From positions 3,334,001 to 3,398,000 of the forward strand of contig JAQISU010000233.1 in NCBI GenBank assembly GCA_029339505.1: a stretch of DNA of 64,000 nucleotides, written 5' to 3'. The translations under genes and the position numbers were made by a program. This document shows positions 23,016 to 34,599 of the stretch, piece after piece (positions within the stretch are counted from its first letter, which is position 1; each line of letters begins with the position of its first letter). This DNA is from Unio delphinus (taxonomy: Eukaryota; Mollusca; Bivalvia; Unionida; Unionidae). The notes under the pieces were generated by a model, which worked only from the letters and a program-made list of their open reading frames with translations, had not been told where the DNA came from and made no database searches.

Positions 23016-23555
23016 GAGTTTATTAGGTATGCCTATTTCAAACAATGAGTAAGTGGATCCATCTTGGGGGTTCTACATTATTGATGAATCTTCAATATAT
23101 TCAAAACTATTTCAACAAGGAACTTTTCACACTATTTTGCATCTACAAGTATATTATTTAAACAGGCTTATACAGTATTTAGAGGGAAAATTACCATGCA
23201 ACTCAAATTATCTAACATCATTAAATAAACAGAACACAAAGGCCTCCTTCCATGCCCAAGGCAATGAAAATGCAAAAAAGATTGAGTAAACAAGTACACC
23301 TTAAGCTTTTTACCTGTGAATCTGACCTGTACTTTTCAATCAAATTAATTAACCTGTCTACAAAAACACCTGATGGTATGTCTAGTTAAATGGATTTTAA
23401 TAATAATAATAATTGTAAAATGGGAATGATGGTGATAAATGCTTTATTTATTGAGGATAAAATAGTACAAACTAATCTTTTTCTATGCCATCACACTTGT
23501 ATAACAGTATTTCCTAAATTCTGAAAACTGATTCTTTTTCTTCTTGTTTCTTTAA
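23016..23555. other. AT-rich sequence, nothing recognised
   Basis: A 78-codon plus-strand frame at 23053-23289 has no recognisable motif. A short (TAA)n lies near 23400. Confidence 0.4.
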
Positions 23556-25085
23556 CACACTACTGACTACATCATGCAGTGTAATATTTATCACACTATT
23601 TATTGGCTATATCATGCAGAGGAAAATGTAACACACTACTGGCTATATCATGCAGAGGAAAATGTAACACACTACTGGCTATATCATGCAGAGGAAAATG
23701 TAACACTCTATTGGCTATTTCATGCAGAGGAAAATGTAACACACTATTGACAATATCATGCAGAGGAAAATGTAACACACTATTGACTATATCATGCAGA
23801 GAAAAGTGTAATATTACTGTCTATATCATGCAGAGGAAAACTTAACACTTTTGGCTAAATCATGCAGAGGACAATGTGACATTATTGGCTATTATCATGC
23901 AGAGAAAAGTGTAACACACTATTGACTATATCATGCAGAGTTAAATTTAAAACACTATTGGCCATTTCATGCAGAGGAAAATGTGTCAGTATTGGCTAAA
24001 TTATGTAGAGGAAAATGTGACAGTATTGGCTAAATCATGCAGAGGAAAATGTGAAAGTATTGGCTAAATCATGCAGAGGAAAATGTGACAGTATTGGCTA
24101 AATCATGCAGAGTTAAATTTAACACACTATTGGCCATTTCATGTAGAGGAAAATGTGACAGTATTGGCTAAATCATGCAGAGTTAAATTTAAAACACTAT
24201 TGGCCATTTCATGTAGAGGAAAATGTGACAGTATTGGCTAAATCATGCAGAGGAAAATGTGACAGTATTGGCTAAATCATGCAGAGGAAAATGTGACTGT
24301 ATTGGCTATATCATGCAGAGTTAAATTTAAAACACTATTGGCCATTTCATGTAGAGGAAAATGTGACAGTATTGGCTAAATCATGCAGAGGAAAATGTGA
24401 CAGTATTGGCTAAATCATGCAGAGGAAAATGTGACAGTATTGGCTAAATCATGCAGAGGAAAATGTGACTATTGGCTAAATGATGCAGAGGAAAATGTAA
24501 CAGTATTGGCTAAATCATGCAGAGGAAAATGTGACAGTATTGGCTAAATCATGCAGAGGAAAATGTAACAGTATTGGCTAAATCATGCAGAGGAAAATGT
24601 AACACACTATTGGCCATTTCATGTAGAGGAAAATGTGACAGTAATGGCTAAATCATGCAGAGTTAAATTTAAAACACTATTGGCCATTTCATGTAGAGGA
24701 AAATGTGACAGTATTGGCTAAATCATGCAGAGGAAAATGTGACAGTATTGGCTAAATCATGCAGAGGAAAATGTGACAGTATTGGCCATTTCATGTAGAG
24801 GAAAATGTGACAGTATTGGCTAAATCATGCAGAGTTAAATTTAACACACTATTGGCCATTTCATGTAGAGGAAAATGTGACAGTATTGGCTAAATCATGC
24901 AGAGTTAAATTTAACACACTATTGGCCATTTCATGTAGAGGAAAATGTGACAGTATTAGCTAAATCATGCAGAGGAAAATGTGACAGTATTGGCTAAATC
25001 ATGCAGAGGAAAATGTGACAGTATTGGCTAAATCATGCAGAGGAAAATGTGACAGTATTGGCCATATCATGCAGAGGAAAATGGA
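23556..25085. repeat. 34/38-bp minisatellite, about 44 copies
   Basis: Core ATCATGCAGAGGAAAATGTG followed by ACAGTATTGGCTAA. At the left end the unit is longer (AACACACTACTGGCTAT). A variant with GAGTTAAATTTAAAACACTA and TTGGCCATTTCATGTAGAGG recurs in a patterned way from about 23940 to 24930, indicating amplification of multi-monomer blocks. Confidence 0.95.
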
Positions 25086-25837
25086 GTGTCTTTTGTTATG
25101 ACATATCAAGGTAACTAAATGGGGTAGGAACTGACCCCACAACCCTTGGATTACATACCAACACTACGAATGGGCTATAGCAATTCCCAACACACATTCC
25201 CATCTCTGACATTCTTAACTAAAATTTTCAAATTGGCAACTTTGGTGACAATGCTGGATGTAGTTTGAACAAATTTCTTTTTGGACCAAGTAGAAATAAT
25301 TATGAATAATTTGGCTAATACCAGTGTAAATATACTCATCCATTCAGGAAAGTGATACAATTTTCAAGATGGCTGTCTTGACAATCATACTGAATATAAG
25401 CTTGCCATTCTCACTAAAAGACAGACTTGATTTCATATGAGCGTTTCACTTAAAACCCATGCAAATATGCTCCTCTAGAGTAACACCAGCAAACTATATT
25501 TAAAAAATACAAATAATGTCACGTATATGAACAACTAATAACTGATTGTCAAACATTAAAATTGTGTGAATAACATAATAAAATTCTCAGTCAATACAAT
25601 GGCTGGAGTCAGAATACAAGATATCAGCAGTAAGAATAAACAATATCATGCTCATACACAAGATATTCTTTTAGTGTAGCTTAAAAATATAATTTAATGA
25701 ATCAAAATCATTTTTATGATAGCTAATTACAGTGCATGGCAGTTGAGAAAGATGCACAACTTGTAGACCATTCTCAGTAGTCCCTTCTCCTCATGTACAT
25801 TTATAAACAAATAAAACATTTATCATATCTGAAAGCA

Positions 25838-25840
<3 letters not shown>
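25086..25840. repeat. Mostly single-copy; degenerate CAAGATGGC repeat at 25170-25395
   Basis: TTTTCAAGATGGCTGTCTTG, CATACTGAATATAAGC and TATACTCATCCATTCAGGAA match blocks found near 35.9-36.4 kb and 38.6-39.2 kb. The remainder is AT-rich with nothing recognised. Confidence 0.5.

Positions 25841-25884
<44 letters not shown>
25841..25884. repeat. (GT)n microsatellite
   Basis: Pure GT run of about 44 bp. Confidence 0.97.
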
Positions 25885-25886
<2 letters not shown>

Positions 25887-26166
25887 GCAATATAGTTTAC
25901 GTACTTCCACATATGCCCAGTAAATTTGACAAAATTCTGGATGCAAATCTGGATATTATCAAGGACATGACAAAATATATGCCTTCAAAAAACTTGTCCT
26001 CAGAAAGTGACAGTGAGATTGTATAATACAATTAAATCATTACATACTCTAGATACTGGCATGCATGAATGGCTTCAATTTGGCAAAACAATCCAAAACT
26101 TTACAACAGTATAGATGAGCAATCTACCAAAGTGCATCTGATCAAAGGATATCTGACATCAATATT

Positions 26167-27255
26167 AACAAGAGCCCCTTCAATGATAACAAGAGTAGTG
26201 ATGGGAATCGGTTAGAAATTCATAATCGATAATCGGTTCCCCTTAACCAACTGATCATCGATTATAATCGGTTACTAAGAGCGAATTTTAATCTTTGTTA
26301 AGCAGTTATATCTTTGATCAAGAGTTCAATATGTTTTTAAATGTACAGGAGTAATCTCTTTTAATGACATGTATACTTTAATCTGACAATAATATTACAT
26401 TGTGTGTTATTTTTGTTTTCTACAACTTTGTTAAATGAATGCAACTTTGTATGGCTAATCAGTCAAATGTAACTGAAATACCGCTACAATCCCCTAAAAT
26501 TCCTTCATTCATGTGTGATGTTTCTATAATATAAAGTATAGAAGGACGTGTTTTTCTTGTTTGTCGTTGTTTATAAATACTACAAAAGATGTTGCAATTT
26601 AACTGAAACAAATCAACATAATGTGTTTAAATTTATTAACTCAACAATTTAACAACTTGACCATGTAATAATGACTATATGTTCCTAATTATGAATCATA
26701 AGGTTTTTTATTAGTAGTTGTGAAGGAATTAATAAATTTCAGGTCAACTTTAGTGGCTGGAGTTTTACTAGCCATTGTGCTTTGCATACACCTAAAAAGT
26801 AGTCTCCCTTTACACACAATTGATTATGGAGTTTCACAATCGATTATCTTATTGGTTTGCTCAACCAACTGATGATCGATTATAATTGATAATCGGAACA
26901 ACACTAAACAAGAGTGACATCAATGGTAACAACATTCCCTTCAATGGTAAACAAGAGTCCCTTCAATGGTAACAAGAGTGACATAAATGATAACAAGAGT
27001 GACATCAGTAGTAACAATAGTCCCTTCAATGGTAACATGAGTGACATAAATGGTAACAAGTGTCATAAATGGCAACAAGAGTAAAATTATCGGTAATGAG
27101 AGTGCCATTATTTATTTTAGAAAAAGAGCATTAAATGGTAACAAGAGTACCTTAAATGGTAACAGGAGTACCGAAAATGGTAAAAAGTGTGCCTCAATGA
27201 TAAGAGAAGTGTCATCCATGATAATGAGTACATAAATGGTAAGTGCCTTAAATGT
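26167..27255. repeat. 21-bp minisatellite, split by a transposon
   Basis: Degenerate unit GGTAACAAGAGTGACATAAA plus T, with ACCTT or TCCCTTC variants. About two units lie left of the hAT-like element (26167-26195) and about sixteen on the right (26907-27255). Confidence 0.85.
26196..26906. mobile_element. hAT-like non-autonomous element
   Basis: The left end TAGTGATGGGAATCGG and the right end (reverse complement) TAGTGTTGTTCCGATTATC share TAGTGnTG, the style of hAT termini. Subterminal sequences ATCGATTATAATCGG near both ends are inverted copies. AACAAGAG directly flanks both sides (26188-26195 and 26907-26914), an 8-bp duplication as expected for hAT. Caution: AACAAGAG is also part of the 21-bp repeat in which the element lies. 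The 711-bp interior is AT-rich with no transposase frame. Confidence 0.65.
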
Positions 27256-27920
27256 TACAATATGCACCCATTATTTCAAGTCTTTTGCAGAAATCGTTTT
27301 TCATCATTCTGACACCTTTCTTTTGCCAACTGACCTCAAAATATACTGACGCCTTTCTTTCTATAAAGGTCTGTGGCATAGGACTAAAGTTATTCTGTGG
27401 AAATATTTTCCTTCCTGGAGTTCCGCCAACCCAAATCTTTGAACCACAAAATCAAAAGGCATTTTCCTTGTCTGAAATGCAAGCCATCGACAAAGTGTCT
27501 CAGATGCAAGCTATCGACAAAATTTTGTTTGCTCGAAACCCATTATTAAATAAAGCTAGTTCTGATTCTGCATCTGACAAGTCATGCCATATTTAATAAT
27601 TGTTTCTATTATCAGACAAATCAAAATAAATTCAAACAAATAACAGGCTATATACACTGGAAGGGCAGCTACTGATCTGAGACTCAATCATGATATATTC
27701 ATATTATCTACACCGAACCCTTAATTATAGTACTTTTAATTAAATCTAGCTACATTAAATCCACAACCAAAATGATTTACAGTACAGTTTCAACTATCGG
27801 AGTAATAGCTACATCAGAACTAAACAAGGAAATCACCTCCAGTTGTAATATTACAATCTGCATTGCAGGATTATTTATGCTCTCAATCAATGGCCTCTTA
27901 ATGTTTCTTCTTGTCCATAG
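27256..27920. other. Sequence with a 114-codon frame, not recognised
   Basis: A plus-strand frame from 27252 to 27596 has a hydrophobic N-terminal third and a direct repeat of SQMQAIDK-like residues, but no family match from memory and no supporting splice sites. Left unassigned. Confidence 0.3.
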
Positions 27921-28313
27921 CATAGATGTTAAAAGCGTTAAAATTAAAATAAATAATGTAAAAAAAAACGCATTTTTTTCTCAATAAATAAAAAAAAAAA
28001 GTTCCAGTAGTTTTTCGGCAACACAAAAATCTATATTGTACTTATTTACATGCTACATACCAGTTTTAAAGTTTCAGTGATACAAATTTGAAAAAATATT
28101 AAAAGTTTTAAACCATAGTCCAGATAACATTGAATTTTGTTTTCACTCAATGTCGTTATTACCATCTGATTGATCTGACCACTCTATGGTTTCCTCCATA
28201 TAATTTATATTGTCCAGCTTTTTGCAAACGCAAATTTTGTATATAAAAATTTTTTTTAAAAAGACGCGTTTTTCGAGGTAAAATAATAAAAAAAAACGTT
28301 TTTTATCATTATC
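27921..28313 (-). mobile_element. TIR element family B, minus-oriented copy
   Basis: Outer ends are CATAGATGTTAAAA (27921) and TTTTTATCATTAT (about 28312). The conserved interior includes CAATGTCGTTATTACCATCT, GATTGATCTGACCACTCTAT and TTTTCGGCAACACAAAAATC, the reverse complement of blocks in 29522-29917. It has poly-A/T-rich flanks with ACGCGTTTTT motifs and no coding capacity. Confidence 0.8.
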
Positions 28314-28357
28314 AGAATATTGTTCTCATAAGTACCATATTACAGAAAACTATTTTG

Positions 28358-28388
<31 letters not shown>

Positions 28389-29278
28389 CCCAATTATTCA
28401 TCTAACATACTTATGAAAGATTAATCAACCCATTACAGAAGATGTAAAAGTAAGATTCTTATCAAATATGATCTTTATTTAAAAAATATTGACCAGTATA
28501 TATTATACGCCATTAAAACACGAGGAAGAAATAACATTTTTTTAAAACATGACTGCATTTGCTTTTCAAACACAACAACCCATGCAAGCATTTGTGGAAA
28601 GATTTTGCTTAATATTAAGAGAACACTGAAAATCAAACCAATGTAATCAAAGATTTATATTAAAACTTAAGTGCTGAAAGTGTTCAGAAAAGCCTTGTCA
28701 TTAAGGCATCATGCAGCACTAGATAATAGTCATACTTGGAGGAGATAACTACTGTGTTGAACTCTAAATCAGAATCAGAAATAAGGATCATAAACAAAAC
28801 GAAATTGTCGGATTCTGCAAAACGCCGACAAGCAGCAAAAATGCATGTCAATTACAAATTTTAGGAATACACAAATATTATCACACAGCTTCAGTTAAAT
28901 GCAACAAATTACTTTTATATACAAAGTTGCAAATTCTTCTTGCTCCTGAAACTGACGTCAAAATACTGACAGCTACGTCTGGCCACAGATGTAAAACAAA
29001 AAAAAGTAACATTTGCATACATTTTATAACAGCATTGATGTTCAAAATAAACAGTGTCTATTCCATATCGAAGATTTACGAGACTTGCCACAGTCAGTCA
29101 GATTAATTTTTTACTTTACGAATTTATTTGGGACCTCTCGATCAAATGTTTCAATAATAATATAAAAAAAAGTCCTGCTCAGTACAGTCAAACCCCTCAG
29201 AAATTTGGACCATTATTTTTCACTCTTTCAGTTAATGATAGATTTTTTAAAAAAAAATAATTTTGAACTTCACAGGAA

Positions 29279-29323
<45 letters not shown>

Positions 29324-29521
29324 TTTCAACATGCTGACTCCCCTGGAAGATGTTTATTGCCATCTTCAGATTTTTAGATTGTCAATTCACATACATTGTT
29401 CTGCACACAACCAACTTTTACATCTGATGGTCATTTTATGGTCAGGGACCCTCTTTGTGTTGCATGGAACCATCACTTCTAGTCAATTAATATTTCAATA
29501 AATTAACCCAGCATTTCTAAC
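28314..29521. other. Spacer between inverted family-B copies
   Basis: AT-rich. Holds an (ATC)n run at 28356-28386 and a (GT)n run at 29281-29322. A TACAGTCAAACCCCTCAG motif near 29182 resembles a Tc1/mariner-like end, but no matching partner was found. Confidence 0.5.
29281..29322. repeat. (GT)n microsatellite
   Basis: Pure GT run of about 42 bp. Confidence 0.97.
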
Positions 29522-29917
29522 CATAGATGATAAAAAGTGGGGTTTTTTTGCGTTTTTTACTCTGCCTCCAAAAACGCGTTTTTTTTACGTTTTTTATTTA
29601 TTTGCATTTTTTATATTTGGTACTTCCATAGAGTGGTCAGATCAGTCAGATGGTGATAACGACATTGAGCGAAAAAACTTTCAATGATATCTGGACTACG
29701 GTTTAAAACGTTTGACATTTTTTCATATTTGTATCACTGAAATTTAAAAACTGGTATGTAGCGTGTAATTAAGTAAAATACTGATTTTTGTGTTGCCTAA
29801 AAACTACTGCAACGTTTTTTTTTTTTTGGGGGGGGAGGTCGTTTTTATTTATTGAGAAAAAAAAATGCGGGTTTTTTTACGTTTTTTATTTTAATTTTAA
29901 CGTTTTTAACATCTATG
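29522..29917 (+). mobile_element. TIR element family B, plus-oriented copy
   Basis: Begins CATAGATGATAAAAA and ends TTTTTAACATCTATG, imperfect terminal inverted repeats of about 15 bp. Interior: GGTACTTCCATAGAGTGGTC, AGATCAGTCAGATGGTGATA, ACGACATTGAG, TGTATCACTGAAATTTAAAA and TTTTTGTGTTGCC. At 396 bp it matches the ~393-bp inverted partner. No clear target duplication was identified, so the superfamily is open. Confidence 0.8.
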
Positions 29918-31055
29918 CTTCCAACAATACTCTCTGCTGTCTGGTTCATCAAAAACACAACAACAAAAAATCAAACTTACGTACCAGTTAAACAACAGCA
30001 CGAATATCCCTGGTTTTGGCCACGGAGATGTTTCTTTGATGCATGAAATAACACTAACATATTAGCACAAACGTTTCTGTAACCAAGACTATGATATCAC
30101 GTCATTGAAATATAAGACTTGTGAAGCATACCCCCTCCTCTTGTAGATTATTTTTATGTCGATGTAATCCTGACTGACAAAAAAATCTTGATTCACAAAT
30201 TGTAAATTATTGGTCAGCAGCAGCAAAATCATTATGATAAAGACTATGTCAGAACCGTGTCTCAAGATGGAACACATAACATAAGTACATATTCACCACA
30301 TCATAAACCAAATACTAAAAAATCACCAAAAGATAGACAATATTCAATAAATTCTTTCCCAAACAAACATTACGGAAAGAAACCAAAGTATGTATGAGCG
30401 GATAATTGATCTGGGACTGAAAGTAGGTCAAGTTTTTGTAAAAAATAAAAAAGACCACTTAACATTATATCCAAAATATCCTCATACAGATGGTAATAAT
30501 GGCCCCTAGTTTTGAAAATCAATATCTCAAGCTGATGGCACAGAAACAACAATCTGAACCACAACAATCTGCCAATACACTAATTTGTCATCTTTTGATG
30601 TTTTTCTCATATTTTATAATGTTTCCACACAAAATTTGATAAATAAAAGGCAATACATCAAACTTTGCATGGGGAAAACAAAAGAAATCTACAAATTTGT
30701 CACCAGCATTTGTTAAAGATTTGTATTTAAAAAATCCATTTTGAATAGAAAATAACATAAATGGCCTTAAAAATATCTTTTGTTTAAAAAAAATACATAG
30801 TGGGAGTACTTACGATGGCATGAGTGTTTAACTGACTAAATATGGTAGGCAAGAAAGCAACAAAAATCATGTCACTCCAACTTTCCTTAATGATTGACAA
30901 TATATATTTATAACTCGAGTGTATCAAATAGCACATAATCACACAGGTCAAATTAAACTACCTTTGTTCGAGGATATTAATAGATTGAGAAACTCTAAAC
31001 AAAGCTAGTTACAGCATTGTTTAATGTTTACAAGAAGGACGTCATTTCAATTTTT
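29918..31055. other. AT-rich sequence, nothing recognised
   Basis: Short frames only. A GTAAGT-like donor on the minus strand near 30807-30812, with an acceptor-like tract upstream, frames only about 22 bp and stops in the adjoining phase, so it is not called an exon. Confidence 0.4.
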
Positions 31056-31059
31056 CAAC

Positions 31060-31198
31060 GGGGGGGGGGGGGGACAAAACTTGACGGGTTTAAGTTTCGT
31101 ATATAGGCTACAGCGATTTTACAGCACATACAAATTCGGGTGCGGATTGGGCAGTTCCCCCCCCCCCCCCCCCTGCACACACACACACACACACACAA
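31060..31198. repeat. G14 / C17 homopolymer pair and (CA)n
   Basis: Fourteen G at 31060-31073, seventeen C at 31157-31173, then a short CA run to about 31198. The two homopolymers are complementary and 83 bp apart. Confidence 0.9.
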
Positions 31199-32030
31199 CG
31201 TCCCTGGTTTATAATAATACCTGTCACTCAAACTCCATGTAGCCTTTTCTAAACAGTTAACAGTAAATCAAAATAATTAAATAAAGTATGGCAAATTCAC
31301 TTTTTCTTTGATCACTGCTATCAAATCACGAATATAAATTACTATTAAATACTGACAGTGGTACAATCAGGGCCAGTGTTATTTTAGGATATGTACGATC
31401 ATGGGCACCGTTATTTTTAGGTTAGCATCAAGGTCATTGAGGTTTATTTCTCATCAGAGCTATCATCTTAACCTCACATCAAAGTTAAAGTGATTTCTCT
31501 GGTCTGATCTTTCATTTGGAAGAACACAGAAGAACCCGATTTGGGGCGAAAGTGATTAATAAAAAAAAAGCACACAGGTAAGCATGGGTGTATAATCAGT
31601 CACTTGTGAACTTCGTTAATTAAACCAGGACTGATGGAAAACTATTAAATTCCCGCCACACATTTAACCGCTTACTACCACAGCAAACTCCATTGCTCCA
31701 GGACATGTGCCGTTTTTTACCAGTACTTGAAAACTCCATATTGCTAACATTATACCGAGATATATCATCACAAACTGTCGACAGATCTGGGTCTATGCCG
31801 TTTTATGTTTTCTTGTTTTGTGCTGATCTATGTTGTTAAAATCTAGGTCTGCAGTCTGATATGGGTTTATGTTAAGTTTGTATTTTTCTAGTTCTATACT
31901 GGGTTAGATCTAGGCCTGCGGTCAGATATAAGTCTATGCTGTTTACATCTGGTACCAATTTATGGACAGGTACATAATATGATATTAATTGATGAATCTC
32001 CAACAGCACTGTTATATATATATATATAAT
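31199..32030. other. AT-rich sequence with a degraded palindromic-element piece
   Basis: GACAGATCTGGGTCTATGCC near 31780, and repeated GGTCTGC / GGTTTATG motifs to about 31945, look like a decayed copy of the palindromic family. The rest is unremarkable. Confidence 0.4.
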
Positions 32031-32051
32031 CCTCTCTCTCTCTCTCTCTCT
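32031..32051. repeat. (CT)n microsatellite
   Basis: Short CT run preceded by (AT)n at about 32013-32027. Confidence 0.9.
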
Positions 32052-32382
32052 GTGTGAGGCGGTGTCTTTTTTTCTGAAATAAATTCTCATCACAACTAAA
32101 TCAATTCAGAAATCAATATTTAACTTCACACAGCGTTGTTCATTTCCTTTGTTCTAGTTATTCGACTAGATGTGCAAGTCAACCCGGACAACACGTTTCT
32201 GACAAGTGCAATAAAATTGGTCACCCATGAACTAATTACGCTGCAAATGAATCAGCCCTGGCGATCTGACAATTACCTTGGGTATTTCATTTTTAAGGAG
32301 CAATAGACAACGTGGTCAAATGCAATATTGTCCGATTTTAACAAACACTTTGAATTTGTAGTTTTGTTGGGGGAAGAAATGT

Positions 32383-32515
32383 GGGCGAAGTGCCTTTCCC
32401 ACTGACACTGGGAATCAACCCACCGGGGTGGCCTGGGCAGGTACCAAGATCGAAACCCAAGGATTATCGATAGTCCGACACTGCCAACAAAGCTACCACG
32501 TCTCTCCCTTGTAAA
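32383..32515 (-). mobile_element. tRNA-derived SINE family C
   Basis: On the minus strand: GAGACGTGGTAGCTTTGTTG (box A region), CGGACTATCGATAATCC (anticodon-arm-like hairpin), TTGGGTTTCGATCTTGG (box B) and the body end CAGTGTCAGTGGGAAAGGCA. The order and spacing are tRNA-like, and the tail motif is shared with 16638-16760. Confidence 0.7.
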
Positions 32516-32530
32516 TATGACCTGGACTGA

Positions 32531-32531
<1 letters not shown>

Positions 32532-32594
<63 letters not shown>
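32532..32594. repeat. (ATT)n microsatellite
   Basis: About 63 bp of ATT. It is read as poly-isoleucine on the minus strand, which is an artefact. Confidence 0.97.
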
Positions 32595-32866
32595 GGCAAA
32601 GCAATGAAACATGTATCTTGCAATCAATAACAAAATCAAGAGACACAAGTCTGGTTTGATTTCATACATATATTACAAGTTTTCTGAAATTTGAATCACG
32701 ATTTTAAGCACTGCAAATATGTTAAGATCTAAATTATACTCGAGTAACTTTAGGAAAATTTAACGAATTACGCTAAAAATTCTGTATAATCTCTGGTGTT
32801 TATCTTCACCGTTTACATCAGGTATATCTGCAAAACGATTATGATAAAATACATTTTTTTTCTTAC

Positions 32867-32903
32867 CTCTAAATTTATGAAATTTTAAAGTTGTCTGATC
32901 CAT
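32867..32903 (-). CDS. Candidate first coding exon (very tentative)
   Basis: A minus-strand ATG at 32903 opens 12 codons (MDQTTLKFHKFR plus one base) that run straight into a donor-like AGAG|GTAAGA at 32867/32866. Upstream (33000-33480) is slightly richer in GC than its surroundings, as a promoter might be. No downstream exon with matching phase was identified and the peptide is not recognised, so this could be chance. Confidence 0.12.
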
Positions 32904-33745
32904 GTTTAAATCCAATCTTTCAAATAAATTCTGTCAGAAGCTTTCACTGTCACATGATTATCGAATGTGAATCTCTCTGCACATGTGAGCTTTAATCTAA
33001 GACACGTTTTCTACGGGTCATTTGACCTGATACAGACTGGACAAATTATCTGACCAGGCCTTGCAATATAGTCTGAGGTCGTCTGGCAGCCTCGCAAATT
33101 CACGTCACCAACATTTTGAACTGTTTGTCAACGATGCATCATGCTTAACCACAAGCTATCCGAGTTTAAGTCCGAGAAAAGGTCCATATTCTGATACAAT
33201 TATGATAGTTGTATAAACTGAATTTAAGGAGGCAGTTGTCCCGATTAAAATACCACAGATACAACACCTGGCGTCACTGCAACTGCTGTAATTTTTATTT
33301 AGTAGCCGTCACAAAAGAAGCAAGCAGCGTGGCTTGTCTCAAGGGGCCAGAGGTGTTTATAACTCTTGTGATATTAAAATCACTCAACAGTGATCCACGC
33401 ATTCATTCACTACCGTTCGAAATGGCAGGGGAAATCTCAAAAGTGAACTTTGCAAAACATACAACAAAGGCAAAACCTGAAAGTTAAGAAAGGAAATTTC
33501 CTCCTGTGAATAGATCGTATTTAATTGCTCTATTTAACATACACTTCAGCCTCCCACTTAGTCATTAAAAAGTAATTTGATCCAAATTATCAGTGAATGA
33601 CTTTCCCCAAGGTTAAAAATGCACAGTACTATTCCAATTTTTGTGAGTGCAAATTAACCTAGATCTGTGCTTTTTATTTAAAAAAATATTAACAGATACT
33701 CTTTCAAATAATTTAATATATAATACTAAAGGTTAGAACTATAGC
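32904..33745. other. Slightly GC-richer sequence, no gene proven
   Basis: A 92-codon plus-strand frame at 33209-33487 has no recognised motif. No repeat is visible. Confidence 0.35.
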
Positions 33746-33910
33746 TACAGTAAAACCTGCCTTGAGAGACCACCTGTATTGAGAGACTGATCTACATGCA
33801 CAGATTTATTAATTATGCTGTGTTGTAGCTGTTTATGAAGAGACCACTGGTCAGTCTTGAGAGACCATTATTTTTTGGCAGAAGGGGTAATATTTCAAGA
33901 CAAGTTTTAA
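33746..33910. repeat. GAGACCACC-type dispersed repeat
   Basis: TACAGTAAAACCTGCCTTGA is followed by GAGACCACCTGTATTGAGAG, and the motif recurs at about 33840 (AGACCACTGGTCAGTCTTGA). It resembles dispersed sequences I associate with bivalve genomes; type unknown. Confidence 0.6.
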
Positions 33911-33919
33911 TGTACTATA

Positions 33920-34112
33920 TCAATAATGTGTAAGTCAGGTCCTACAACATGTACCATAATCTGCCATTACATAATTTGCAAGCAGATCAGGGTCAATGTT
34001 GTTTATTCTACTTATTTTAATAAAACCAAACTGCAAAGAAGGATCTGCCAGTGTGAGATGCAATCACGGACTTGGATCTGTGCAGTTTGCAATTGAACTA
34101 AACTTGAAAAAA
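33920..34112. mobile_element. Palindromic MITE-like element
   Basis: CATAATCTGCCATTACATAA and AGCAGATCAGGGTCAATG form the first module. The linker TTATTCTACTTATTTTAATA is followed by CAAACTGCAAAGAAGGATCT / GATCTGTGCAGTTTGCAATT as the second module and right end. Confidence 0.65.
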
Positions 34113-34316
34113 GGTATAGATGGTAATTATACCAGCATGGAAGATTTTATAAATCCATGTACCAAACTTTTTTCCTTTTAATTTTATCTAATTATCTGGA
34201 TAAAGGACTAAGTAAAACTTTCTTCTAAAGCAAGTGAAGATGAAAAGGATATCATATTTTAATACACATGGTGGAAACTATAGCATGTGCCTATATATAC
34301 AGTACATACATAGTAT

Positions 34317-34389
34317 ACATACATACATACATACATACATACATACATACATACATACATACATACATACATACATACATACATACATA
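34317..34389. repeat. (ACAT)n microsatellite
   Basis: About 18 tetranucleotide copies. Confidence 0.97.
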
Positions 34390-34474
34390 GTGAACTGTAG
34401 CATATACATGTATACATTAATGTGACACCAAGTAATTAGCACTATTTTCATTTAAAATCATATTCTTGATTTTA

Positions 34475-34548
34475 TGTTTAGTCAAACTGCAAGGAACAAA
34501 GATCCATGAGCCCACAGATCAGGGTCTATTTTATTTCTTCTACAAGTT
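34475..34548. mobile_element. Palindromic MITE-like element, partial
   Basis: TAGTCAAACTGCAAGGAACA, AAGATCCATGAGCCC and ACAGATCAGGGTCTATTTTA match one module and its linker (TATTTCTTCTAC). Confidence 0.55.
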
Positions 34549-34599
34549 TCATGAAAATGTGGTAGTTTATACAGAGTAGCTATAACATACTTGTGAGAT

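Noticed and set aside
23596..23845. Repetitive frames (ISCRGKCNTLL on plus, HDIA-SVLHFPL on minus)
   Set aside because: Both strands of the same array are open; no start or splice support.
27252..27596. 114-codon plus-strand frame as a gene
   Set aside because: No recognised domain and begins at the edge of a minisatellite; kept only as an unassigned stretch.
29180..29265. Tc1/mariner-type element starting TACAGTCAAACCCCTCAG
   Set aside because: No inverted partner end or TA target duplication could be found.
32273..32623. Minus-strand frame with a poly-isoleucine run
   Set aside because: It consists of an (ATT)n tract plus a SINE.
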